A stretch of 61,686 nt of DNA, from the NCBI GenBank assembly GCA_900314985.1, contig OMXL01000026.1, forward strand, positions 1 through 61,686, written 5' to 3'. How positions within the stretch are numbered: the stretch's first letter is position 1; each line of letters opens with the position of its first letter. The position numbers and the translations under genes are program-made. Source of the stretch: an uncultured Prevotellaceae bacterium (GTDB lineage Bacteria > Bacteroidota > Bacteroidia > Bacteroidales > Bacteroidaceae). Positions 39,001-47,358 of this stretch are shown in pieces. The notes below the pieces were generated by a model, which was given only the letters and a program-made list of their open reading frames with translations, ran no database searches and was not told the DNA's origin.

Positions 39001-41556
39001 CAAACGAAGATGATCGATGTCGACCAGCTGCTATTCAGCCACTTCGACGAAAGCATCTTCCCTGTTTACTATGCGCCCATTAGAATTCGCGGGACTCATA
39101 TGTATAAGGCCAATGCAGCAGCACCCATGCCTATGGCACTGGAGTCGAACGCTCAGGCAGATTACGCTGTCGGTGCCTTCGACGTAAAGGGGAACGACGA
39201 ATCTGCTGGCGAAGTGTTGAAAGCCAAAGAGACGACAGCCACTGAGTCAGAGGCCGCCCTTGCCGCCGACGGTTCGTCCACCGACTCTCCCGTCCAGGTT
39301 CGTGAGAACCTCAACGAGACAGCTTTCTGCTATCCTAATATGAAGACCGATAGCGACGGTAGCGTTACCCTGTCGTTCACACTCCCTGAAAGTCTGACCA
39401 CATGGCGTTTTATGGGTATTGCCAATACTGCTGATATGCTCTATGGCTACATTGATGGCGAGGCCATTGCCCAGAAAGACGTGATGATACAGCCCAATAT
39501 GCCACGCTTCATCCGTGAGGGTGACAAGGCCCAGATTTCTGCCCGCCTGTTCAACACCACCGACCATAGCGTCAGCGGTAATGTTAAGTTACAACTCATT
39601 GACCCCGCTACAGACAAGGCGGTCTATGAACAGCAGCAGTCCTTCACTATCGATGCCAACAAGTCTAGCGCAGCAACGTTCAATGTTCAATGTTCAACGT
39701 TCAACGTTTCCATCCTCATCTGTAAGGTGACTGCTCAGGGCGAGGGCTTCAGTGATGGTGAGCAACACTATCTGCCCATCCTTTCTAATAAGGAATATGT
39801 TACCAAGACAGTGCCCATCACACAGCATGAGGCTGGTGTGAAGACTGTCGACCTCACCAAGCTGTTCCCACAGGGTACCGACCAACAGAAACTGACCATT
39901 GAATATACCAACAATCCTGCATGGCTGATGGTACAATCGCTGCCCACCCTCGGACAGCCCTATGAGCATAGCGCCATCGATCAGGCTGCCAGCTACTATA
40001 GCAACCTGCTGGCTAAGCACATTCTCGACCAGAATCCACAAACCAAGCGCGTCTTCGAGCAGTGGAAGCAGGAAGAACTATCCTCTCACCTCTCACCTCT
40101 CACCTCTCACCTCTCCAAGAATGAAGACCTCAAAGACCTCGTCCTTGCCGAGACCCCATGGGTGGCTGCTGCCGACCGCGAGAGTGAACAACGCCAGCGC
40201 CTTGCAGACTTCTTTGACGAGAACGGCATCAACAACCGCCTCGAGACTGCTGTTGAGAAGTTGAAGGCACTACAGAACAGCGATGGTTCCTTCTCGTGGT
40301 ATCCAGGTATGGAGGGTAGCACCTATATCACCGTAGCCATCGAGGAGATGCTTGCCCGCCTGCTGGCTATGACCTCCTCACCTCTCACCTCTCACCTCTC
40401 ACCTCTATACAACAAAGCCTTCACCTACATCGGCAAGGACATGACGGAGCTGGTGGCTAAGATGAAGAAGGAGGAGAAGAAGGGTCATCGCCAGTCGTTC
40501 CCCAACTTCACCGCCCTGCGCTGGCTCTACCTCTGTGCCATCGACGGCAGAACGTTGAAGACGGACGTTAAGTCTGCCAACGAATACCTCATCAACCTGC
40601 TGAAGAAGGACATCAAGCGCCAGACCATCTATGAGAAGGCGATGACTGCCGTTGTATTAGCTAAGCATGGTGAGAAGACCAAGGCCAAGGAGTATGTGAA
40701 GAGCCTCAAGGAATATACCGTCTATACGGAGGAGATGGGACGCTACTATGACACTCGTCGCGCCAGCTATTCATGGTACGACTACAAGATACCTACCGAG
40801 GTGGCTGCCATCGAGGCTATCCAACTGGTAACACCTCAGGACCAGCAAACCATCGACGAGATGCGTCGCTGGCTGTTGCAGGAGAAGCGCACCCAGACAT
40901 GGAACACGCCTATCAACAGCGTCAACGCCATCTATGCCTTCCTCATCGGTAATAGCCAGGTGCTGACCACCAGCCAGCCAGCCACGGCTCTCGCCATTGA
41001 CGGTTCCCCCATCGATACCAGCGCCTCTTCCGCAGGTCTCGGCTATGTAAAGAGCGCCCAGTCCTACCATGGTGAGCACACCTTCACAGCCACCAAGACC
41101 AGCGAGGGTACTTCGTGGGGCGCTGTCTATGCACAGTTCCTGCAGAAGACCAGCGACATTGAGGCCTCACAGAGTGGCATCAAGGTGACACGCGAGATAC
41201 TCACCTCTCACCCCTCACCTCTTACCACTTTGAAGGTTGGTCAGCGCATCAAGGTCCGCATCACCATCGAGACCAGCCGCGACCTCGACTTCATACAGGT
41301 TGTTGACCGTCGTGCTGCCTGCATGGAACCTGTCAACCAGCTGTCAGGCTATCGCAATGGTGCCTACTGTTCGCCTAAAGATAATGCCACCCACTATTTC
41401 TATCGTGGACTGGCCAAGGGCAAGCACGTTATAGAGACCGAGTATTACATCGACCGTGCTGGCAACTATGAGACGGGAACCTGCACCGTTGGCTGCGCCT
41501 ATGCGCCAGAGTTCCGTGCCACTGCACCCTCTGTCGAATTGAGAATTGAAAATTGA
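36034..41556 (+). CDS. Alpha-2-macroglobulin family protein (MG2/A2M, no thioester)
   Basis: An 1840-residue exported giant (signal peptide MKKTLLVVLAAWLLMPLNTFAQ). Macroglobulin-type beta domains occupy the centre (FTDRAIYRPGQTVYVTAIVWKE is the MG2 hallmark, about 490), followed by the A2M region (ETAFCYPNMKTDSDGSVTLSFTLPESLTTWRF, about 1110) and an alpha-toroid (about 1290-1640). The segment where thioester members have CxEQ reads LGQPYEHSAIDQAAS, so no thioester can form. In bacteria such proteins trap proteases or organise envelope contacts. It carries one REP-like insert (APSPSGKAGDGV) and four heptad arrays, all in frame. The stop lies inside another heptad array. Confidence 0.88.
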   Translation: MKKTLLVVLAAWLLMPLNTFAQTYQALWKQVEDARNKDLPRQALTHLKKIEAKAQKECVYGQLLKASLQTASVLTDISPDSLAPAVVRIEQQYEAAKDPVLQMVYATVLYKVYSDNPSLDNDTFDKAKHYCQLAMAKPDLLAKVKADGYEPLIERGKDSKVFNHDLLSVIAQELNEWQWLYDYYMKVGNCPAACIAASKIEHTIEGYDSLLATFGDYPEACELAICRYNLMAADKYTNAERYEWLQHALQRWGTWPRADVLRNDLTTLTTPKFTVNIGRRIQEVSKSQKVRLTDLRNINQLTMRVYRTSLTGDTNLDPNNKNDFKTIKVGMKELTELAQTQTFATHASYDIFEDSLQLQGLPAGVYLLEFSTQPQTEVVRSLYFVSGVRILQQAQPDNSRRIVVVNATTGQPIKNATVRLGFRKEWNKPMTTRVLTCNSQGEVSYSGEQRPSSVFAYTADDNYCPEQNGYGNYSYYERQYNGEHTSLFTDRAIYRPGQTVYVTAIVWKEQSAIDNTAMADKSLKFELRDANYKVIAEQQATTDRYGKCSVQFTLPTGKLNGRFSIRAKNGSVNFRVEEYKRPAFQVEFDEYKESYQAGDTVHATAKAMSYAGVPIQNGKVHYTVKRRVAFWWMSYSRYWQGGYIGNGLNEVVISEGDATTGDDGSFGVNMPLTMPDDLGRHTMFYHFVVEADVTDQAGETHHGTLSLPLGNKPSVLTCDLPEKVRNDQMKPITFTRRNAAGKEITGKMKYRIDNGKWLQTSANAPTALPTLKSGKHTILAVCQEDTLSQDFVVFSLDDKRPATETHDWFYVSHEQFPADGSPVTVQVGASDPNLYIVYSLFVGKKLLESGAVKKNGELINRQFTYREEYGSGLLLTYAWIKNGESYSHKQFIRRPMPDKTLKMQWTTFRDRLTPGQQEQWQLKIIAPSPSGKAGDGVPADASLLAVLYDKSLDALTSHQWSFAPSSYLSTPSTYWLLPQVPTVMETGSLQTKMIDVDQLLFSHFDESIFPVYYAPIRIRGTHMYKANAAAPMPMALESNAQADYAVGAFDVKGNDESAGEVLKAKETTATESEAALAADGSSTDSPVQVRENLNETAFCYPNMKTDSDGSVTLSFTLPESLTTWRFMGIANTADMLYGYIDGEAIAQKDVMIQPNMPRFIREGDKAQISARLFNTTDHSVSGNVKLQLIDPATDKAVYEQQQSFTIDANKSSAATFNVQCSTFNVSILICKVTAQGEGFSDGEQHYLPILSNKEYVTKTVPITQHEAGVKTVDLTKLFPQGTDQQKLTIEYTNNPAWLMVQSLPTLGQPYEHSAIDQAASYYSNLLAKHILDQNPQTKRVFEQWKQEELSSHLSPLTSHLSKNEDLKDLVLAETPWVAAADRESEQRQRLADFFDENGINNRLETAVEKLKALQNSDGSFSWYPGMEGSTYITVAIEEMLARLLAMTSSPLTSHLSPLYNKAFTYIGKDMTELVAKMKKEEKKGHRQSFPNFTALRWLYLCAIDGRTLKTDVKSANEYLINLLKKDIKRQTIYEKAMTAVVLAKHGEKTKAKEYVKSLKEYTVYTEEMGRYYDTRRASYSWYDYKIPTEVAAIEAIQLVTPQDQQTIDEMRRWLLQEKRTQTWNTPINSVNAIYAFLIGNSQVLTTSQPATALAIDGSPIDTSASSAGLGYVKSAQSYHGEHTFTATKTSEGTSWGAVYAQFLQKTSDIEASQSGIKVTREILTSHPSPLTTLKVGQRIKVRITIETSRDLDFIQVVDRRAACMEPVNQLSGYRNGAYCSPKDNATHYFYRGLAKGKHVIETEYYIDRAGNYETGTCTVGCAYAPEFRATAPSVELRIEN
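38811..38842 (-). repeat. REP-like element translated in the macroglobulin gene
   Basis: CCTTCTCC/GGGGAAGG stem and CCCATCCCCCGCC head (minus strand); encodes APSPSGKAGDGVP. Confidence 0.7.
39678..39705 (+). repeat. Translated heptad array (GTTCAAY)4 in the macroglobulin gene
   Basis: GTTCAAT, GTTCAAT, GTTCAAC, GTTCAAC encode FNVQCSTFNV. The words are the reverse complement of those in the array before rsmD. Confidence 0.85.
40082..40116 (+). repeat. Translated heptad array (CCTCTCA)5 in the macroglobulin gene
   Basis: Five 7-bp units encode SHLSPLTSHLS in the alpha-toroid region. Two further arrays of the same word lie at 40381-40408 and about 41200-41223. Confidence 0.9.
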
Positions 41557-41570
41557 AAATTGAGAATTAT
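41536..41570 (+). repeat. Heptad array bridging the macroglobulin and DUF1573 genes
   Basis: GAATTGA, GAATTGA, AAATTGA, AAATTGA, GAATTAT. The upstream stop TGA (41554-41556) and the first bases of the downstream ATG (41569) both belong to the array. Confidence 0.9.
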
Positions 41571-42618
41571 GCGAAATATCATATTACCCATACTGCTGTT
41601 GGCAGCGATGACTGCCAATGCCCAGAAACTGATTATCGAGAAGACCACTATTGACGTGGGACGTACGGGCTACCAGCAGCCTATCACTGCCGTCTTTGAA
41701 TTCCGCGTCAAGGGCAGCAAGAAAGTAAAAATCAAGGAGGTACGCCCAGACTGTAACTGTACCAAGATAGAGTATCCTAAAGGCTATTTGGGCGATAAGT
41801 TCCAGATTCGCATGACCTACGATGCTCGCCAGTTGGGCCATTTCGACAAGCAGGCTGCTGTGGTGTCCAACGCCACCAGCAAGCCGTTCTATCTCCGCAT
41901 GAAGGGTATCGTGCTTAGAGAATATCAGGACCTCAGCAAAAACTATCCCATCACCATGGGAGATATGTTGCTCGACCATAGCGACTTGGAGTTCGATGAC
42001 ATCAACCGAGGTGACCAACAGGTACAGGTGATACAGATCTATAATGGTAGCACCAAGGTGGCACAACCTAACCTCATGCACCTGCCCCCCTACCTATCGG
42101 CGACGATGACTCCTGAACGATTAGGACCAGGACGTGCCGGTTTACTGACTGTTACACTGAACTCCAACCTGTTGCACGACTATGGACTGACACAGAGTGC
42201 CGTCTATCTGGCTGAGAACCCTGGTGACACTGTCAGTGCCGACCACGAAATCGGTGTCTCTGCCGTCTTGCTGCCTTCCTTCATGGGTATGACGGCTGCC
42301 CAGAAACAGTATGCTCCCAAGATGCAACTGTCGAAGACTACGGTAGACATTCTTTTCAATGGTAAGAGCAAGAAGAAGGACATCATTGAGATTACCAACA
42401 AGGGGCGCACCGAATTAGACATCTCGTCGCTACAGCTCTTTACGGGTGGTCTAAAGGTATCGCTGGGCAAGAGCAAGCTACAGCCTGGTGAGAAAACGAC
42501 GCTGAAGATTACAGCAATACGTGAAGAACTAAAAAAGGTACGCACCCGTCCGCGTATTCTCATGATTACTAATGACCCCGACCACTCGAAGGTCACCATC
42601 ACCATCAATGCGAAATAA
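41569..42618 (+). CDS. DUF1573 domain exported protein
   Basis: A 349-residue protein with a signal peptide (MRNIILPILLLAAMTANAQ) and at least two DUF1573/ASPM-SPD-2-Hydin-like immunoglobulin domains (VGRTGYQQPITAVFEFRVKGSKKVKI...VRPDCNCTKIEYPKG about 28-75, and TRTELDISSLQLFTGGLKVSL-like about 280-345). Such domains are common in secreted Bacteroidota proteins of unknown role. The ATG at 41569 is chosen; the in-frame codon at 41560 is TTG. Probably co-transcribed with the macroglobulin gene and meaB. Confidence 0.85.
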   Translation: MRNIILPILLLAAMTANAQKLIIEKTTIDVGRTGYQQPITAVFEFRVKGSKKVKIKEVRPDCNCTKIEYPKGYLGDKFQIRMTYDARQLGHFDKQAAVVSNATSKPFYLRMKGIVLREYQDLSKNYPITMGDMLLDHSDLEFDDINRGDQQVQVIQIYNGSTKVAQPNLMHLPPYLSATMTPERLGPGRAGLLTVTLNSNLLHDYGLTQSAVYLAENPGDTVSADHEIGVSAVLLPSFMGMTAAQKQYAPKMQLSKTTVDILFNGKSKKKDIIEITNKGRTELDISSLQLFTGGLKVSLGKSKLQPGEKTTLKITAIREELKKVRTRPRILMITNDPDHSKVTITINAK

Positions 42619-42620
42619 GA

Positions 42621-42648
42621 ATTCTCAATTCTCAACTCTCAATTCAAT
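42621..42648 (+). repeat. Heptad array between the DUF1573 gene and meaB
   Basis: ATTCTCA, ATTCTCA, ACTCTCA, ATTCAAT fill the 32-bp gap between stop (42618) and ATG (42651). Confidence 0.8.
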
Positions 42649-42650
42649 CT

Positions 42651-43745
42651 ATGGAACATCCAGAGAATAGTGCCGAATATGCAGGACTGCAGGTGAACAG
42701 CGGTGTAGAACAGCCGTCCATCATCAATCCCTACCTGAAGCGCAACCGCTTCCGTCGTCGTGAGTTGTCTGTAGCAGAGATGGTAGAAGGTATCGTCAAG
42801 GGCGATATCACCATCCTCTCGCAAGCTGTCACATTGGTAGAGAGCGTCAACCCCGACCACCAGGCAAAAGCCCAGGAGGTTATCAATAAGTGTCTACCCT
42901 ATAGTGGCAACAGCATCCGAATAGGTATCAGTGGTGTACCTGGCGCTGGCAAGTCGACAAGCATCGATGCCTTTGGCATTCATGTACTCAAAGAGCATGG
43001 TGGACGACTGGCCGTCTTGGCCATCGACCCCAGCAGCGAGCGTACCAAGGGTAGCATCCTGGGTGACAAGACACGCATGGAGAAACTCAGCGTGCATCCA
43101 GACTCGTTCATCCGCCCTAGTCCAACAGCAGGCTCTTTGGGTGGCGTAGCTCGCAAGACGCGTGAAACCATCATCCTCTGCGAGGCTGCTGGCTTCGACA
43201 AGATTTTCGTCGAGACGGTAGGTGTCGGACAGTCTGAGACGGCTTGCCACTCTATGGTCGACTTCTTCCTGTTGCTACAGGTAGCTGGTACTGGCGACGA
43301 GTTGCAAGGCATCAAGCGTGGCATCATGGAGATCTCCGATGGCATCGTCATCAACAAATGTGATGGCGACAATGTGGACCGCTGTCACATGGCAGCCACC
43401 AACTTCCGCAATGCCCTCCACTTTTTCCCAAAATCGGAGAGTGGTTGGATGCCCAAGGTACTGTGCTATAGTGGTTTCTACGGCACAGGTATCAAAGAGG
43501 TATGGGATATGATCTACGAATATATCGACTTCGTCAAGGGCAACGGCTACTTCAACTACCGTCGCAACGAGCAGTCGAAATACTGGATGTACGAAACCAT
43601 TAACGAACAGCTACGCCTGAAGTTCTACAACAACCCCGCTATCCGTCAACAGCTGCAAGATGCCGAGCGCACCGTGCTGGCAGGTCAGCAGACCTCGTTC
43701 GTTGCCGCCCAACAGCTCCTCGACAGCTATTATAACAACCTATAG
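42651..43745 (+). CDS. meaB: Methylmalonyl-CoA mutase chaperone GTPase MeaB
   Basis: A 364-residue G3E-family GTPase that protects and reloads B12-dependent methylmalonyl-CoA mutase, part of the succinate to propionate route. The P loop GVPGAGKST (about 90), AIDPSSERTKGSILGDKTRM, ETVGVGQSE and VINKCDGDN motifs are intact, with a C-terminal dimerisation helix. The mutase genes themselves are not in this window. The ATG follows the heptad spacer by 2 bp. Confidence 0.93.
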   Translation: MEHPENSAEYAGLQVNSGVEQPSIINPYLKRNRFRRRELSVAEMVEGIVKGDITILSQAVTLVESVNPDHQAKAQEVINKCLPYSGNSIRIGISGVPGAGKSTSIDAFGIHVLKEHGGRLAVLAIDPSSERTKGSILGDKTRMEKLSVHPDSFIRPSPTAGSLGGVARKTRETIILCEAAGFDKIFVETVGVGQSETACHSMVDFFLLLQVAGTGDELQGIKRGIMEISDGIVINKCDGDNVDRCHMAATNFRNALHFFPKSESGWMPKVLCYSGFYGTGIKEVWDMIYEYIDFVKGNGYFNYRRNEQSKYWMYETINEQLRLKFYNNPAIRQQLQDAERTVLAGQQTSFVAAQQLLDSYYNNL

Positions 43746-43785
43746 CAACTATAGCTTCTATTGCATCTATAAGAAAAGAGAGACA

Positions 43786-44637
43786 ATGCTCAAAATAGAA
43801 ATCGATAACGGCAGTGGTTTCTGCTTCGGAGTGACCACCGCCATCCAGAAAGCCGAGGAAGAGCTGGCCAAGGGTGGCACGCTCTATTGCTTAGGTGATA
43901 TCGTCCATAATGGTATGGAGTGTGACCGTCTGCGCGAGATGGGACTCGTCACCATAGACCACGAACAGATGAAGCAGTTACACGACGTCAAAGTGCTGCT
44001 GCGTGCTCATGGAGAGCCTCCTGCCACCTACGAATTGGCACGAAAGAACAATATCGAAATCATTGACGCCACCTGTCCTGTGGTGCTAAAACTACAACAG
44101 CGCATCAAGAAGCAGTACGATACGGGCGCAGGACAGATTGTTATCTTTGGAAAAGAAGGACATGCCGAGGTACTTGGATTAGTAGGTCAGACGGCAGGTA
44201 ACGCCATTGTCATCGAACACTTCGACGATGTCAAGCAGCTCGACTTCTCGCGCGACATCTACCTCTATTCGCAGACTACTAAGTCGCTCGACGAGTTCCA
44301 CAGAATTATCGACTATATCCAGTCGCATATCTCGCCTGATGCCACCTTCCGCTCGTTCGACACCATCTGTCGTTCCGTTGCCAACCGCATGCCCAACATC
44401 TCACAGTTTGCTGCACGCCACGACCTTATCCTCTTTGTCTGTGGACGTAAGAGCTCGAATGGCAAGGTGCTTTATAACGAGTGTCGTAGCGTCAATGCCA
44501 ACACCCACCTCATCGAGGGTCCTGACGAGATAGAGCATTCCTGGCTTGAAGGCATTGAGACCGTTGGCATTTGTGGTGCCACGAGCACACCGAAATGGCT
44601 CATGGAACAATGTCGCGATGCCATTACAGGGAAATAG
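43786..44637 (+). CDS. ispH: 4-hydroxy-3-methylbut-2-enyl diphosphate reductase
   Basis: A 283-residue iron-sulphur enzyme, last step of the MEP isoprenoid pathway. The three cluster cysteines are in SGFCFGV (about 13), DATCPVV and TICRSVANRM, with the substrate-binding RAHGEPPATYE and CGATSTP segments. The ATG at 43786 begins the conserved N-terminus 40 bp after meaB, so the frame that opens at 43660 is not the start. The gene converges on porQ with only 2 bp between stops. Confidence 0.95.
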   Translation: MLKIEIDNGSGFCFGVTTAIQKAEEELAKGGTLYCLGDIVHNGMECDRLREMGLVTIDHEQMKQLHDVKVLLRAHGEPPATYELARKNNIEIIDATCPVVLKLQQRIKKQYDTGAGQIVIFGKEGHAEVLGLVGQTAGNAIVIEHFDDVKQLDFSRDIYLYSQTTKSLDEFHRIIDYIQSHISPDATFRSFDTICRSVANRMPNISQFAARHDLILFVCGRKSSNGKVLYNECRSVNANTHLIEGPDEIEHSWLEGIETVGICGATSTPKWLMEQCRDAITGK

Positions 44638-44639
44638 AA

Positions 44640-45596
44640 CTATGGAAGGGTATAGGAAAGGTTGACCAAGAGAGAAGAGGTAGAGACGTGGTATTTCGCA
44701 TAGCCGATATTCAACTTGAAACGCTCCAATTCGATACCACCACCTAACGACAGACCTGCGCCATGGCTGGCAGAGGCTTCCTCGTCCTCATAAATCTTCA
44801 TCTCACTACTGCGACGGAAATTATAACCGGCTGAGACAAAGATGGAAGAGCCAAGACGGATATCAGCACCGACAGCAAGATGCTTGATGAATGCCTGATC
44901 CCAGTTATTCAGACGAGCCATGGTAGCATGGAGTGTTAAAGGAGAATTGGGCAATTGACGACTGACTCCAACCAGCATGTCGAAGGGAATACGCTCAAAC
45001 TCCTCGTCATACGCTTTGATCTGACCACCCAAATTACGAGCGACAGCAGATACCGACCAACCACGCTCTACATCTTGATAGTTCAATCCCAAATCAACAG
45101 CCACAGCTACTGACGAATAGCTACCGATAGTCGATGAGATAAAGCGTGCCGTAATGCCACCACTAATGCGGTTGGAGAGCATATAGGCAAAAGAGCCTGC
45201 CAGTGCAATATCTTTAGGCGAGATGGTGCCCACCTGCTGATTAGCAGCAGTTGTTTCCTTTATTTCCCCATACGACATATACTGCGCACTCACTCCCCAC
45301 GAACCTCGTTCTTTGTAGGCTCGAACGAACGATGCTGAAGCAGTGGTGCTACCCTCCATATAGGTCATAAAGTTAACGTTCAGCGTTTTGTCTGCTACCC
45401 CCACAATAAGGGAAGGATTATGGAAGATGATAGTAGCATCATCATTGGTCAGCGACACATTATCGCCACCCAACGCAGCAACGTGGGCACTAACGGGCAG
45501 ACGCAGAAAACTATACACTTCCTGCGACTCCTGAGCATGCATGCCAACAGCTAACAGCAAAAAGCCCAAAGCCAATAATCCTTTCTTCATCATCAT
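44640..45596 (-). CDS. porQ: Type IX secretion system protein PorQ
   Basis: A 318-residue outer-membrane beta-barrel with a signal peptide (KKGLLALGFLLLAVGMHAQ). The PorV/PorQ-type pattern is seen in YSFLRLPVSAHVAALGGDNVSLTNDDATIIFHNPSL and later barrel strands ending in LLVNLSYTLP. PorQ takes part in the attachment complex of the T9SS. Three consecutive ATG codons (45588-45596) could start it; the first is nearest the promoter box at 45606-45613. With the PorE-like gene at 11633 this indicates a functional T9SS. Confidence 0.88.
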   Translation of the reverse strand: MMMKKGLLALGFLLLAVGMHAQESQEVYSFLRLPVSAHVAALGGDNVSLTNDDATIIFHNPSLIVGVADKTLNVNFMTYMEGSTTASASFVRAYKERGSWGVSAQYMSYGEIKETTAANQQVGTISPKDIALAGSFAYMLSNRISGGITARFISSTIGSYSSVAVAVDLGLNYQDVERGWSVSAVARNLGGQIKAYDEEFERIPFDMLVGVSRQLPNSPLTLHATMARLNNWDQAFIKHLAVGADIRLGSSIFVSAGYNFRRSSEMKIYEDEEASASHGAGLSLGGGIELERFKLNIGYAKYHVSTSSLLVNLSYTLP

Positions 45597-45605
45597 TACT
45601 AACGG

Positions 45606-45655
45606 CAAAAGTACAAAAAAAGTATGAGACCACCAATATTTTTTGGTGGTCTCAT
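45606..45655 (-). terminator. Combined terminator of the DASS gene and promoter of porQ
   Basis: ATGAGACCACC and GGTGGTCTCAT (45624-45655) form a perfect 11-bp stem, with a T tract on the minus strand (45614-45620). TTGG on the minus strand (45633-45636) lies at the loop edge, and TACTTTTG (45606-45613) follows after 20 bp including the T tract. The same layout as at 35964-36009. Confidence 0.75.
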
Positions 45656-45676
45656 ATATATATTAAGATGTGATAA

Positions 45677-47182
45677 TTAGATCAGTTTCAGTGTACCCAT
45701 CAAATAAACCAAAGCGAAGCCCAGTACCATAGAGATAATACCCATGATAATACCAATCTTAGCCATATCGTTCTGCTTCACATAACCTGTAGCAAAGGCC
45801 AGAGCATTTGGCGGAGTAGAAATAGGCAGGATCATAGCACTTGAGGCAGCGATAGCCACACCGATAAGAACAGTACCAGTACCACCGATGGGTGCCAGCT
45901 TATCTCCCATTGCACCGCATACAACAGCCAGAATAGGCATGAGCAGCGCAGCAGTTGCTGAGTTCGAAATGAAGTTGCTAAGTACGTAGCAGATGGCACC
46001 GCCAAGCAACAAGATGAGCAGTGGAGAGAACTCGCCGAAAGGAATACTCTCAACAGCATTGGCAGCCAGACCAGAGGCATTCAGGCCATAACCCAATGCG
46101 AAGCCACCAGCAACCATCCAAATCACACTCCAGTTGATTTGCTCCAGGTCGCGCTTGTTGATAACACCAGTCAAGGCGAAGATACAGAACGGTACCATAG
46201 CAACAGTGTTGGCATTAATACCAGTGAAACGGTCAGAGAGCCACAGTACTACGGTAAGGATGAAGGTGATGATAACTACCCAAGACTGGAAACCCTTCTG
46301 CATGCCACCGTCAATGTTCAGCTCTACAGTCTTCTGGCTGAATGGGAAGAACTTAAGCAGCAGGCGCCAGCTGATGAACAGCAAGACAATTACCAAGGGG
46401 AACATGAACATCATCCACTGACCAAAGCCCAGTCCGAGGTTCAAACCCTCAGGGTCGTTCAGATATTTCAGTGCGATATTATTAGGAGGCGTACCAATTG
46501 GCGTACCCATACCACCGAGGTTGGCAGCAACAGGAATAGACATAGCCAGTGCGATACGGCCCTTGCCCTCTGGAGGCAACTGACGGAATACTGGTGTCAG
46601 GAACGTCAGCATCATAGCAGCAGTAGCCGTGTTGGAAACGAACATGGAGAACAGACCCGTTACAAGCAGGAAACCTAACAGCACCATCTCACTCTTCGTA
46701 CCGAAGGGGCGAAGCAACACCTTGGCCAACTGTGCATCAAGACCAGTCTTCGTGGCAGCGATAGCCAGTACAAAACCGCCGATAAACAGCATGATAACAG
46801 GGTCAGCGAAACAAGCCATTACACCTTTATAGCTAAGTAGTTTACCCACTTCCTCTTCATTGACCATTGGCGCTATACCACTATCCGTACAGAACAGGAG
46901 CATCAACACAATGATGGCTATAGACGTAGCCCATGAACTGACCACTTCAAATATCCACATCAGCGTAGCAAAAGCAAAGATAGCAATGACACGCTGCTGG
47001 ACTACGGTAAGATTATCAATACCGAACCACTCTGTCGGTATATTCCAAAGAAAGAGAGTAACAAGAGCTACCAGAGCTATCTTGATAGCACGTTTGGTAC
47101 CATCTGTTGGATGGTATTTACGTTGGTGACGCATAGCCTGATACGTCGCCACGAGATGGAATCCTTTGTAATTATTGAACAT
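45677..47182 (-). CDS. DASS (SLC13) family sodium/anion symporter
   Basis: A 501-residue inner-membrane transporter with 11 or more spans. The paired SNT/SNS-type motifs are clear (FVSNTATAAMMLTFLTPV and NFISNSATAALLMPILAV), as is the GIGTPPNNIALK-like loop (GMGTPIGTPPNNIAL). The family takes up dicarboxylates such as succinate, or sulphate and citrate; the exact substrate cannot be fixed. A TACCTTTG box lies at 47212-47219 upstream and a terminator at 45624-45655 downstream. Confidence 0.92.
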   Translation of the reverse strand: MFNNYKGFHLVATYQAMRHQRKYHPTDGTKRAIKIALVALVTLFLWNIPTEWFGIDNLTVVQQRVIAIFAFATLMWIFEVVSSWATSIAIIVLMLLFCTDSGIAPMVNEEEVGKLLSYKGVMACFADPVIMLFIGGFVLAIAATKTGLDAQLAKVLLRPFGTKSEMVLLGFLLVTGLFSMFVSNTATAAMMLTFLTPVFRQLPPEGKGRIALAMSIPVAANLGGMGTPIGTPPNNIALKYLNDPEGLNLGLGFGQWMMFMFPLVIVLLFISWRLLLKFFPFSQKTVELNIDGGMQKGFQSWVVIITFILTVVLWLSDRFTGINANTVAMVPFCIFALTGVINKRDLEQINWSVIWMVAGGFALGYGLNASGLAANAVESIPFGEFSPLLILLLGGAICYVLSNFISNSATAALLMPILAVVCGAMGDKLAPIGGTGTVLIGVAIAASSAMILPISTPPNALAFATGYVKQNDMAKIGIIMGIISMVLGFALVYLMGTLKLI

Positions 47183-47294
47183 GGTAAATTATGTTATTAT
47201 TTTTGCGACTGCAAAGGTACGAAAAAGTCAGGAAGAAAAACGTAAAAACGACACGCATTTTAGTTGATACATTTCATAATGATGCAAAAAAAAC

Positions 47295-47343
47295 ACTCCA
47301 CTCTGCAGAATAGTTTTATTTGCAAAGTGGAGTTGTCAAAATT
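47295..47343 (-). terminator. Terminator of the GH43 gene
   Basis: ACTCCACT pairs with AGTGGAGT (47295-47302 with 47336-47343), with a partial inner CTGCA/TGCA stem. Eight T follow on the minus strand (47286-47293). Confidence 0.7.
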
Positions 47344-47358
47344 GATAATAGTGTTAGT

